From: Nematostella vectensis
Lineage: Eukaryota > Cnidaria > Anthozoa > Actiniaria > Edwardsiidae
Direction: 5' to 3'
Assembly: GCF_932526225.1 (NCBI RefSeq)
Contig: NC_064036.1
Coordinates: 124,001-188,000 of the forward strand
Length of the DNA stretch: 64,000 bases
Of the stretch, positions 50,513-63,402 are shown one piece after another. Position numbers and translations under genes: made by a program. Positions within the stretch are counted from its first letter, which is position 1; each line of letters begins with the position of its first letter. The notes beneath the pieces are model-generated. The model was not told where the DNA came from. It worked only from the letters and a program-made list of their open reading frames with translations, and did not search any database.

Positions 50513-51740
50513 AAAGACGTAAGGGGGGAGAATATTGACATATTCATATTAGAATATTGAAAAAATCCGCAATATTGTCTACGCTGACTAAGTAAAGCTG
50601 TATTTTACTTTAAAGGGGCAGCAGCATAGTTCTGCGCATGTCTGGAGTCAGTGTTTATTGTAGGCTTTTAAGTGTCTACAAACAGTTGAACTTTTTAAAA
50701 GCTGTCAATACCTTATTAAATAATATGCAATATTATATTGAAAACTATGTAAATGGAAAGTTTGTGGTCATTTTTTTTGTTTTGTTTAAAGTCTCCCACA
50801 TGTACCAAAAGCTCATAAGTCAGTATTAGAATTTCACTGAAGTTCATTGTGTCAGGGCTCTAGAGCTATTGCAAATCTCTTAAACATGACACTCCCCCTT
50901 TAAAGGAAAGTAAAAAAAAATCAAAATTGTTGGTAGGGGTCTCTGCTGTGTTTGTTTTCTTTTTAGTTTTGTTCTATTATTATTATTATTTTCTTTTTTA
51001 GAGGGGGAGGGGAATTCAGCTAAAAATAGCCAAGGGTCAATTCAAGCAACTAGTATAAAAGATGTTTTTTTGCAGTCCTTTATTCAATATATTCAAGGTT
51101 ATCATGCAATTCTGTTGTTTGACTGCATATATATATATATTTTCTTTCTTTTCATTACAAGTGCTATATGTGTAAGTGGTGACCATAGCTATGATTACTA
51201 TTATTTAGAATAATTTTTTACCTACTAACAGAAAACAACTTGACTGCAAAACACTTACTGTAGGGCACTCGATATTAGGCATTACTTTCATGTGGATGTA
51301 AGGTTCAAATGTCAAAACCTTCATTAACCCGTGAACTACGCTTTAGCGTATTACACTTTGTTGTGATCTGATTTTATTGTTCTTTTTTGTGTTTTACTAA
51401 CTATTACCGTTTAACTATCACACTTTGTTTCACGGGTTAATGAAAACCACTCTAATTACTTACAGTAATTATTTTTTAATATTATTATTTACTTGTATAA
51501 TTTAGATGAGCAATACATATTTCTTTATGGCTTTGTAGAGCTTATCTCGTTCCTCATAAATAACAAACAAAATGAAGTTTGTTCTTATTTTGGTGCAAAG
51601 GAATCTACAGTAGTTTTCTAATCAGATAATTGTTTTTCTTTTAACACTCACCTGTTATTTCAACAGCCTTACTTGAGTTTGCTTGTCTCAGAAATAGACC
51701 TTGCTTAATAAACAAAGACATGTTACAAACTTATTTAATA
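50513..51740 (+). repeat. Satellite B unit 8, truncated (haplotype 1)
   Basis: The unit runs normally for 1,228 bp to CTTATTTAATA and then stops, where other units continue ATAGGTAACAACTGC. It has CCCGTGAAC, TTTGTTGTG and CAGTAATTAT, which mark haplotype 1. The spacer tail and the GC-richer block are absent. Confidence 0.9.
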
Positions 51741-51828
51741 ACACTCCCCCTTTAAAGGAAAGTAAAAAAAAATATCAAAATTGTTGATGGGGGTCTCTGC
51801 TGTGTTTGTTTTCTTTTTAGGTTTGTTC

Positions 51829-51859
<31 letters not shown>

Positions 51860-53383
51860 TTCTTTTTTAGAGGGGGAGGGGAATTCAGCTAAAAATAGCC
51901 AAGGGTCAATTCAAGCAACTAGTACAAAAGATGTTTTTTTGCAGTCCTTTATTCAATATATTCAAGGTTATCATGCAATTCTGTTGTTTGACTGCATATA
52001 TATATTTTTTCTTTCTTTTCATTACAAGTGCTATATGTGTAAGTGGTGACCATAGCTATGATTACTATTATTTAGAATATTTTTTTACCTACTAACAGAA
52101 AACAACTTGACTGCAAAACACTTACTGTAGGGCACTCGATATTAGGCATTACTTTCATGTGGATGTAAGGTTGAAATGTCGAAACCTTCATTAACCCGTA
52201 AACTACGCTTTAGCGTATTACACTTTGTGGTGATCTGATTCTATTGTACTTTTTTGTGTTTTACTAACTATTACCGTTTAACTATCACACTTTGTTTCAC
52301 AGGTTAATGAAAACCACTCTAATTACTTACAGTAGTTCTTTTTTAATATTATTATTTACTTGTATAATTTAGATGAGCAATACATATTTCTTTATGGCTT
52401 TGTAGAGCTCATCTCGTTCCTCATAAATAACAAACAAAATGAAGTTTGTTCTTATTTTGGTGCAAAGGAATCTACAGTAGTTTTCTAATCAGATAATTGT
52501 TTTTCTTTTAACACTCACCTGTTATTTCAACAGCCTTACTTGAGTTTGTTTGTCTCAGAAATAGACCTTGCATAATAAACAAAGACATGTTACAAACTTA
52601 TTTAATAATAGGTAACAACTGCAATATTGTATGAAGAGAGTGCCCCTCTCTTCCCCCTGCTATTGTTGAAATTATGCTCAATAAACTTTTACCTCTTCCC
52701 TCTCCACCAGTTAAGCATTCTATGTATGCTTCCCTGTACAAAATGCACCCCTTCAAATAGAACATTAAAGTTCACATACTTGTTTACTTCCTCAAACTCT
52801 TTGCTTTGTGTTTTTTGTTAACTTCCTAGGAACAAATTGAATACATATAATCAATACATCTAGCAAGCTTATTTTGCAAACTCACTTTTTTTTATTATTT
52901 TTGCGCAAAACCTATCAGGATTAAGGGGGTCCAGCACAAAGAAAAAAAAACGAATTAAAAAAAAAAGCCCATTGGCCTGGGATCGAACCCGGTCTGAAGA
53001 ACAAAACGGAAACCATACATACGGATTACCCAATCGGTATGGCAGCACAAGGCTTTTACGGAAGGCTGTAAAGATCCCGAAGGCCCCAAGCACCGATATT
53101 TCCGAGCGAATATGCTGTACAGCACTCTTGCAAGGTTATCCCAACCCGCGCATTAATGGGGAGGACAGTAACCAGGATCCCAGGCCTGTAATACGGTTAC
53201 GCCACGCACAGCTCGCCGAGATTGTGGATGACAAAAAATAGAGGTCTATTTGGGCGTCTTGAGTCCCTTGGGGACTCGCCATGCGCACAAGCGCATCTCT
53301 TTTATTGTGTACATGACATCAAATTAGCGAAGAAAAAAGACGCTGTTTTGTTATCATGTGAAAAGCATAAAATAAATAGAAAT
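51741..53383 (+). repeat. Satellite B partial unit 8b (haplotype 2)
   Basis: This piece of 1,643 bp starts at ACACTCCCCCTTTAAAG, equivalent to offset 376 of a normal unit, and continues to the normal unit end. It has the expanded ATT run, TTGTTGATGGGGG and CCCGTAAAC, so it is haplotype 2 and not a copy of the unit it follows. The region 51741-52607 is therefore a second, paralogous version of 50889-51740. The left end of the 286-bp MITE-like segment is missing from it. Confidence 0.9.
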
Positions 53384-55384
53384 AAAGACGTAAGGGGGGA
53401 GAATATTGACATCTTCATATTAGAATATTGACAAAATCCGCAATTTTGTCTACGCTGACTAAGTAAAGCTGTATTTTACTTTAAAGGGGCAGCAACATAG
53501 TACTGCGCATGTCTGGAGTCAGTGATTAATGTAGGCTTTTAAGTGTCAACAAACAGTTGAACTTTTTAAAAGCTGTGAATACCTTATTAAATAATATGCA
53601 ATATTATATTGAAAACTATGTTAATGGACAGTTTGTGGTCATTTTTGTTGTTTTGTTTAAAGTCTCCCACATGTACCAAAAGCTCATAAGTCAGTATTAG
53701 AATTTCACTGAAGTTCATTGTGTCAGGGCTCTAGAGCTATTGCAAATCTCTTAAACATGACACTCCCCTTTTAAAGGAAAGTAAAAAAAAATCAAAATTG
53801 TTGGTGGTGGTCTCTGCTGTGTTTGTTTTCTTTTTAGTTTTGTTCTATTATTATTATTATTTTCTTTTTTAGAGGGGGAGGGGAATTCAGCTAAAAATAG
53901 CCAAGGGTCAATTCAAGCAACTAGTACAAAAGATGTTTTTTTGCAGTCCTTTATTCAATATATTCAAGGTTATCATGCAATTCTGTTGTTTGACTGCATA
54001 TATATATTTTTTCTTTCTTTTCATTACAAGTGCTATATGTGTAAGTGGTGACCATAGCTATGATTACTATTATTTAGAATATTTTTTTACCTACTAACAG
54101 AAAACAACTTGACTGCAAAACACTTACTGTAGGGCACTCGATATTAGGCATTACTTTCATGTGGATGTAAGGTTGAAATGTCAAAACCTTCATTAACCCG
54201 TAAAAATTCGCTTTAGCGTATTACACTTTGTGGTGATCTGATTCTATTGTACTTTTTTGTGTTTTACTAACTATTACCGTTTAACTATCACACTTTGTTT
54301 CACGGGTTAATGAAAACCACTCTAATTACTTACAGTAGTTCTTTTTTAATATTATTATTTACTTGTATAATTTAGATGAGCAATACATATTTCTTTATGG
54401 CTTTGTAGAGCTCATCTCGTTCCTCATAAATAACAAACAAAATGAAGTTTGTTCTTATTTTGGTGCAAAGGAATCTACAGTAGTTTTCTAATCAGATAAT
54501 TGTTTTTCTTTTAACACTCACCTGTTATTTCTACAGCCTTACTTGAGTTTGCTTGTCTCAGAAATAGACCTTGCTTAATAAACAAAGACATGTTACAAAC
54601 TTATTTAATAATAGGTAAGAACTGCAATATTGTATAAAGAGAGTGCCTCTCTCTTCCCCCTGCTATTGTAGAAATTATGCTCAATAAACTTTTACCTCTT
54701 CCCTCTCCACCAGTTAAGCATTCTATGTATGCTTCCCTGTACAAAATGCACCCCTTCAAATAGAATATTAAAGTTTACATACTTGTTTTCTTCCTCAAAC
54801 TCTTTGCTTTGTGTTTTTTGTTAACTTCCTAGGAACAAATTGAATACATATAATCAATAAATCTAGCAAGCTTATTTTGCAAACTCACTTTTTTTATTAT
54901 TTTTGCGCAAAACCTATCAGGATTAAGGGGGTCCAGCACAAAGAAAAAAAAAACGAATTAAAAAAAAAGCCCATTGGCCTGGGATCGAACCCGGTCTGAA
55001 GAACAAAACGGAAACCATACATACGGATTACCCAATCGGTATGGCAGCACAAGGCTTTTACGGAAGGCTGTAAAGAACCCGAAGGCCCCAAGCACCGATA
55101 TTTCCGAGCGAATATGCTGTACAACACTCTTGCAAGGTTATCCCAACCCGCGCATTAATGGGGAGGACAATAACCAGGATCCCAGGCCTGTAATACGGTT
55201 ACGCCACGCACAGCTCGCCGAGATTGTGGATGACAAAAAATAGAGGTCTATTTGGGCGTCTTGGGTCCCTTGGGGACTCGCCATGCGCACGGGCGCATCT
55301 CTTTTATTGTGTACATGACATCAAATTAGCGAAGAAAAAGACGCTGTTTTGGTATCATGTGAAAAGCATAAAATAAATAGAAAT
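53384..55384 (+). repeat. Satellite B unit 9 (haplotype 2)
   Basis: The unit has CCCGTAAAAATTCGC near 54198, which damages the left end and internal hairpin of the 109-bp MITE-like segment. Its first 400 bp share a private set of variants with unit 12: GACATCTTCAT, CAGCAACATAG, GTGATTA, GTCAACAAAC, GCTGTGAATACC and CTCCCCTTTTAAAG. Confidence 0.9.
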
Positions 55385-58300
55385 AAAGACGTAAGGGGGG
55401 AGAATATTGACATATTCATATTAGAATATTGACAAAATCCGCAATATTGTCTACGCTGACTAAGTAAAGCTGTATTTTACTTTAAAGGGGCAGCAGCATA
55501 GTACTGCGCATGTCTGGAGTCAGTGTTTATTGTAGGCTTTTAAGTGTCTACAAACATTTGAACTTTTTAAAAGCTGTCAATACCTTATTAAATAATATGC
55601 AATATTATATTGAAAACTATGTTAATTGACAGTTTGTGGTCATTTTTTTTGTTTTGTTTAAAGTCTCCCACATGTACCAAAAGCTCATAAGTCAGTATTA
55701 GAATTTCACTGAAGTTCATTGTTTCAGGGCTCTAGAGCTATTGCAAATCTCTTAAACATGACACTCCCCCTTTAAAGGAAAGTAAAAAAAAAAATCAAAA
55801 TTGTTGGTAGGGGTCTCTGCTGTGTTTGTTTTCTTTTTAGTTTTGTTCTATTATTATTATTATTATTTTCTTTTTTAGAGGGGGAGGGGAATTCAGCTAA
55901 AAATAGCCAAGGGTCAATTCAAGCAACTCGTATAAAAGATGTTTTTTTGCAGTCCTTTATTCAATATATTCAAGGTTATCATGCAATTCTGTTGTTTGAC
56001 TGCATATATATATTTTTTCTTTCTTTTCATTACAAGTGCTATATGTGTAAGTGGTGACCATAGCTATGATTACTATTATTTAGAATAATTTTTTACCTAC
56101 TAACAGAAAACAACTTGACTGCAAAACACTTACTGTAGGGCACTCGATATTAGGCATTACTTTCATGTGGATGTAAGGTTGAAATGTCAAAACCTTCATT
56201 AACCCGTGAACTACGCTTTAGCGTATTACACTTTGTTGTGATCTGATTCTATTGTTCTTTTTTGTGTTTTACTAACTATTACCGTTTAACTATCACACTT
56301 TGTTTCACGGGTTAATGAAAACCACTCTAAAAACTTACAGTAATTATTTTTTAATATTATTATTTACTTGTATAATTTAGATGAGCAATACATATTTCTT
56401 CTTGGCCTTGTAGAGCTCATCTCGTTCCTCATAAATAACAAACAAAATGAAGTTTGTTCTTATTTTGGTGCAAAGGAATCTACAGTAGTTTTCTAATCAG
56501 ATAATTGTTTTTCTTTTAACACTCACCTGTTATTTCAACAGCCTTACTTGAGTTTGCTTGTCTCAGAAATAGACCTTGCTTAATAAACAAAGACATGTTA
56601 CAAACTTATTTAATAATAGGTAACAACTGCAATATTGTATGAAGAGAGTGCCCCTCTCTCCCCCTTGCTATTGTTGAAATTATGCTCAATAAACTTTTAC
56701 CTCTTCCCTCTCCACCAGTTAAGCATTCTATGTATGCTTTCCTGTACAAAATGCACCCCATCAAATAGAACATTAAAGTTCACATACTTGTTTACTTCCT
56801 CAAACTCTTTGCTTTGTGTTTTTTGTTAACTTCCTAGGAACAAATTGAATACATATAATCAATAAATCTAGCAAGCTTATTTTGCAAACTCACTTTTTTT
56901 TATTATTTTTGCGCAAAACCTATCAGGATTAAGGGGGTCCAGCACAAAGAAAAAAAAACGAATTAAAAAAAAAAGCCCATTGGCCTGGGATCGAACCAGG
57001 TCTGAAGAACAAAACGGAAACCATACATACGGATTACCCAATCGGTATGGCAGCACAAGGCTTTTACGGAAGGCTGTAAAGAACCCGAAGGCCCCAAGCA
57101 CCGATATTTCCGAGCGAATATGCTGTACAACACTCTTGCAAGGTTATCCCAACCCGCGCATTAATGGGGAGGACAATAACCAGGATCCCAGGCCTGTAAT
57201 ACGGTTACGCCACGCACAGCTCGCCGAGATTGTGGATGACAAAAAATAGAGGTCTATTTGGGCGTCTTGGGTCCCTTGGGGACTCGCCATGCGCACGGGC
57301 GCATCTCTTTTATTGTGTACATGACATCAAATTAGCGAAGAAAAAGACGCTGTTTTGGTATCATGTGAAAAGCATCAAATAAATAGAAATAAAGACGTAA
57401 GGGGGGAGAATATTGACATATTCATATTAGAATATTGACAAAATCCGCAATATTGTCTACGCTGACTAAGTAAAGCTGTATTTTACTTTAAAGGGGCAGC
57501 AGCATAGTACTGCGCATGTCTGGAGTCAGTGTTTATTGTAGGCTTTTAAGTGTCTACAAACATTTGAACTTTTTAAAAGCTGTCAATACCTTATTAAATA
57601 ATATGCAATATTATATTGAAAACTATGTTAATTGACAGTTTGTGGTCATTTTTTTTGTTTTGTTTAAAGTCTCCCACATGTACCAAAAGCTCATAAGTCA
57701 GTATTAGAATTTCACTGAAGTTCATTGTTTCAGGGCTCTAGAGCTATTGCAAATCTCTTAAACATGACACTCCCCCTTTAAAGGAAAGTAAAAAAAAAAA
57801 TCAAAATTGTTGGTAGGGGTCTCTGCTGTGTTTGTTTTCTTTTTAGTTTTGTTCTATTATTATTATTATTATTTTCTTTTTTAGAGGGGGAGGGGAATTC
57901 AGCTAAAAATAGCCAAGGGTCAATTCAAGCAACTCGTATAAAAGATGTTTTTTTGCAGTCCTTTATTCAATATATTCAAGGTTATCATGCAATTCTGTTG
58001 TTTGACTGCATATATATATTTTTTCTTTCTTTTCATTACAAGTGCTATATGTGTAAGTGGTGACCATAGCTATGATTACTATTATTTAGAATAATTTTTT
58101 ACCTACTAACAGAAAACAACTTGACTGCAAAACACTTACTGTAGGGCACTCGATATTAGGCATTACTTTCATGTGGATGTAAGGTTGAAATGTCAAAACC
58201 TTCATTAACCCGTGAACTACGCTTTAGCGTATTACACTTTGTTGTGATCTGATTCTATTGTTCTTTTTTGTGTTTTACTAACTATTACCGTTTAACTATC

Positions 58301-59397
58301 ACACTTTGTTTCACGGGTTAATGAAAACCACTCTAAAAACTTACAGTAATTATTTTTTAATATTATTATTTACTTGTATAATTTAGATGAGCAATACATA
58401 TTTCTTCTTGGCCTTGTAGAGCTCATCTCGTTCCTCATAAATAACAAACAAAATGAAGTTTGTTCTTATTTTGGTGCAAAGGAATCTACAGTAGTTTTCT
58501 AATCAGATAATTGTTTTTCTTTTAACACTCACCTGTTATTTCAACAGCCTTACTTGAGTTTGCTTGTCTCAGAAATAGACCTTGCTTAATAAACAAAGAC
58601 ATGTTACAAACTTATTTAATAATAGGTAACAACTGCAATATTGTATGAAGAGAGTGCCCCTCTCTCCCCCTTGCTATTGTTGAAATTATGCTCAATAAAC
58701 TTTTACCTCTTCCCTCTCCACCAGTTAAGCATTCTATGTATGCTTTCCTGTACAAAATGCACCCCATCAAATAGAACATTAAAGTTCACATACTTGTTTA
58801 CTTCCTCAAACTCTTTGCTTTGTGTTTTTTGTTAACTTCCTAGGAACAAATTGAATACATATAATCAATAAATCTAGCAAGCTTATTTTGCAAACTCACT
58901 TTTTTTTATTATTTTTGCGCAAAACCTATCAGGAATAAGGGGGTCCAGCACAAAGAAAAAAAAACGAATTAAAAAAAAAAGCCCATTGGCCTGGGATCGA
59001 ACCAGGTCTGAAGAACAAAACGGAAACCATACATACGGATTACCCAATCGGTATGGCAGCACAAGGCTTTTACGGAAGGCTGTAAAGAACCCGAAGGCCC
59101 CAAGCACCGATATTTCCGAGCGAATATGCTGTACAACACTCTTGCAAGGTTATCCCAACCCGCGCATTAATGGGGAGGACAATAACCAGGATCCCAGGCC
59201 TGTAATACGGTTACGCCACGCACAGCTCGCCGAGATTGTGGATGACAAAAAATAGAGGTCTATTTGGGCGTCTTGGGTCCCTTGGGGACTCGCCATGCGC
59301 ACGGGCGCATCTCTTTTATTGTGTACATGACATCAAATTAGCGAAGAAAAAAGACGCTGTTTTGGTATCATGTGAAAATCATAAAATAAATAGAAAT
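55385..59397 (+). repeat. Satellite B units 10 and 11 (haplotype 1 twins)
   Basis: Units 10 (55385-57390) and 11 (57391-59397) are near-identical. They share AAACATTTGAAC, TTAATTGACAG, CATTGTTTCAGGG, CTCTAAAAACTTACAG and TATGCTTTCCTG. Both carry the T-stem variant CGAACCAGG, which gives a fully paired stem. Confidence 0.88.
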
Positions 59398-62300
59398 AAA
59401 GACGTAAGGGGGGAGAATATTGACATCTTCATATTAGAATATTGACAAAATCCGCAATATTGTCTACGCTGACTAAGTAAAGCTGTATTTTACTTTAAAG
59501 GGGCAGCAACATAGTACTGCGCATGTCTGGAGTCAGTGATTATTGTAGGCTTTTAAGTGTCAACAAACAGTTGAACTTTTTAAAAGCTGTGAATACCTTA
59601 TTAAATAATATGCAATATTATATTGAAAACTATGTTAATTGACAGTTTGTGGTCATTTTTTTTGTTTTGTTTAAAGTCTCCCACATGTACCAAAAGCTCA
59701 TAAGTCAGTATTAGAATTTCACTGAAGTTCATTGTGTCAGGGCTCTAGAGCTATTGCAAATCTCTTAACCATGACACTCCCCTTTTAAAGGAAAGTAAAA
59801 AAAATCAAAATTGTTGGTGGGGGTCTCTGTTGTGTTTGTTTTCTTTTTAGTTTTGTTCTATTATTATTATTATTATATTCTTTTTTAGAGGGGGAGGGGA
59901 ATTCAGCTTAAAATAGCCAAGGGTCAATTCAAGCAACTAGTACAAAAGATGTTTTTTTGCAGTCCTTTATTCAATATATTCAAGGTTATCATGCAATTCT
60001 GTTGTTTGACTGCATATATATATTTTTTCTTTCTTTTCATTACAAGTGCTATATGTGTAAGTGGTGACCATAGCTATGATTACTATTATTTAGAATAATT
60101 TTTTACCTACTAACAGAAAACAACTTGACTGCAAAACACTTACTGTAGGGCACTCGATATTATGCATTACTTTCATGTGGATGTAAGGTTGAAATGTCAA
60201 AACCTTCATTAACCCGTGAACTACGCTTTAGCGTATTACACTTTGTGGTGATCTGATTCTATTGTTCTTTTTTGTGTTTTACTAACTATTACCGTTTAAC
60301 TATCACACTTTGTTTCACGGGTTAATGAAAACCACTCTAATTACTTACAGTAGTTCTTTTTTAATATTATCATTTACTTGTATAATTTACATGAGCAATA
60401 CATTTTTTTTATGGCTTTGTAGAGCTCATCTCGTTCCTCATAAATAACAAACAAAATGAAGTTTGTTCTTATTTTGGTGCAAAGGAATCTACAGTAGTTT
60501 TCTAATCAGATAATTGTTTTTCTTTTAACACTCACCTGTTATTTCAACAGCCTTACTTGAGTTTGCTTGTCTCAGAAATAGACCTTGCTTAATAAACAAA
60601 GACATGTTACAAACTTATTTAATAATAGGTAACAACTGCAATATTGTATGAAGAGAGTGCCCCTCTCTTCAACCTGCTATTGTTGAAATTATGCTCAATA
60701 AACTTTTACCTCTTCCCTATCCACCAGTTAAGCATTCTATGTATGCTTCCCTGTACAAAATGCGCCCCTTCAAATAGAACATTAAAGTTCACATACTTGT
60801 TTACTTCCTCAAACTCTTTGCTTTGTGTTTTTTGTTAACTTCCTAGGAACAAATTGAATACATATAATCAATAAATCCAGCAAGCTTATTTTGTATACTC
60901 ACTTTTTTTTTATTATTTTTGCGCAAAACCTATCAGGATTAAGGGGGTCCAGCACAAAGAAAAAAAAAACGAATTAAAAAAAAAGCCCATTGGCCTGGGA
61001 TCGAACCCGGTCTGAAGAACAAAACGGAAACCATACATACGGATTACCCAATCGGTATGGCAGCACAAGGCTTTTACGGATGTCTGTAAAGAACCCGAAG
61101 GCCCCAAGCACCGATATTTCCGAGCGAATATGCTGTACAACACTCTTGCAAGGTTATCCCAACCCGCGCATTAATGGGGAGGACAATAACCAGGATCCCA
61201 GGCCTGTAATACGGTTACGCCACGCACAGCTCGCCGAGATTGTGGATGACAAAAAATAGAGGTCTATTTGGGCGTCTTGGGTCCCTTGGGGACTCGCCAT
61301 GCGCACGGGCGCATCTCTTTTATTGTGTACATGACATCAAATTAGCGAAGAAAAAGACGCTGTTTTGGTATCATGTGAAAAGCATAAAATAAATAGAAAT
61401 AAAGACGTAAGGGGGGAGAATATTGACATATTCATATTAGAATATTGACAAAATCGGCAATATTGTCTACGCTGACTAAGTAAAGCTGTATTTTACTTTA
61501 AAGGGGCAGCAGCATAGTACTGCGCATGTCTGGAGTCAGTGTTTATTGTAGGCTTTTAAGTGTCTACAAACAGTTGAACTTTTTAAAAGCTGTCAATACC
61601 TTTTTAAATAATATGCAATATTGTATTGAAAACTATGTTAATTGACAGTTTGTGGTCATTTTTTTTGTTTTTTTTAAAGTCTCCCACATGTACCAAAAGC
61701 TCATAAGTCTGTATTAGAATTTCACTGAAGTTCATTGTGTCAGGACTCTAAAGCTATTGCAAATCTCTTAAACATGACACTCCCCCTTTAAAGGAAAGTA
61801 AAAAAAATCAAAATTGTTGGTGGGGGTCTCTGCTGTGTTTGTTTTCTTTTTAGTTTTGTTCTATTATTATTATTATTTTCTTTTTTAGAGGGGGAGGGGA
61901 ATTCAGCTAAAAATAGCCAAGGGTCAATTCAAGCAACTAGTACAAAAGATGTTTTTTTTGCAGTCCTTTATTCAATATATTCAAGGTTATCATGCAATTC
62001 TGTTGTTTGTCTGCATATATATATTTTTTTCTTTCTTTTCATTACAAGTGCTATATGTGTAAGTGGTGACCATAGCTATGATTACTATTATTTAGAATAA
62101 TTTTTTACCTACTAACAGAAAACAACTTGACTGCAAAACACTTACTGTAGGGCACTCGATATTAGGCATTACTTTCATGTGGATGTAAGGTTGAAATGTC
62201 AAAACCTTCATTAACCCGTGAACTACGCTTTAGCGTATTACACTTTGTGGTGATCTGATTCTATTGTTCTTTTTTGTGTTTTACTAACTATTACCGTTTA

Positions 62301-63402
62301 ACTATCACACTTTGTTTCACGGGTTAATGAAAACCACTCTAATTACTTACAGTAGTTCTTTTTTAATATTATCATTTACTTGTATAATTTACATGAGCAA
62401 TACATATTTCTTTATGGCTTTGTAGAGCTCATCTCGTTCCTCATAAATAACAAACAAAATGAAGTTTGTTCTTATTTTGGTGCAAAGGAATCTACAGTAG
62501 TTTTCTAATCAGATAATTGTTTTTCTTTTAACACTCACCTGTTATTTCAACAGCCTTACTTGAGTTTGCTTGTCTCAGAAATAGACCTTGCTTAATAAAC
62601 AAAGACATGTTACAAACTTATTTAATAATAGGTAACAACTGCAATATTGTATGAAGAGAGTGCCCCTCTCTTCAACCTGCTATTGTTGAAATTATGCTCA
62701 ATAAACTTTTACCTCTTCCCTATCCACCAGTTAAGCATTCTATGTATGCTTCCCTGTACAAAATGCGCCCCTTCAAATAGAACATTAAAGTTCACATACT
62801 TGTTTACTTCCTCAAACTCTTTGCTTTGTGTTTTTTGTTAACTTCCTAGGAACAAATTGAATACATATAATCAATAAATCCAGCAAGCTTATTTTGCAAA
62901 CTCACTTTTTTTTATTATTTTTGCGCAAAACCAATCAGGATTAGGGGGGTCAAGCACAAAGAAAAAACAACGAATTAAAAAAAAAAGCCCATTGGCCTGG
63001 GATCGAACCCGGTCTGAAGAACAAAACGGAAACCATACATACGGATTACCCAATCGGTATGGCAGCACAAGGCTTTTACGGATGGCTGTAAAGAACCCGA
63101 AGGCCCCAAGCACCGATATTTCCGAGCGAATATGCTGTACAACACTCTTGCAAGGTTATCCCAACCCGCGCATTAATGGGGAGGACAATAACCAGGATCC
63201 CAGGCCTGTAATACGGTTACGCCACGCACAGCTCGCCGAGATTGTGGATGACAAAAAATAGAGGTCTATTTGGGCGTCTTGGGTCCCTTGGGGACTCGCC
63301 ATGCGCACGGGCGCATCTCTTTTATTGTGTACATGACATCAAATTAGCGAAGAAAAAGACGCTGTTTTGGTATCATGTGAAAAGCATAAAATAAATAGAA
63401 AT
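59398..63402 (+). repeat. Satellite B units 12 and 13 (mosaic haplotype twins)
   Basis: From about offset 950 onward units 12 (59398-61400) and 13 (61401-63402) are near-identical, sharing ATTATCATTTACTTG, AATTTACATGAGC, CTTCAACCTGC and AATGCGCCCC. They combine CCCGTGAAC and ATTGTTCTTT of haplotype 1 with TTTGTGGTG and CAGTAGTTCT of haplotype 2, so they are recombinants. Their first parts differ: unit 12 matches unit 9, and unit 13 does not. Confidence 0.85.
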
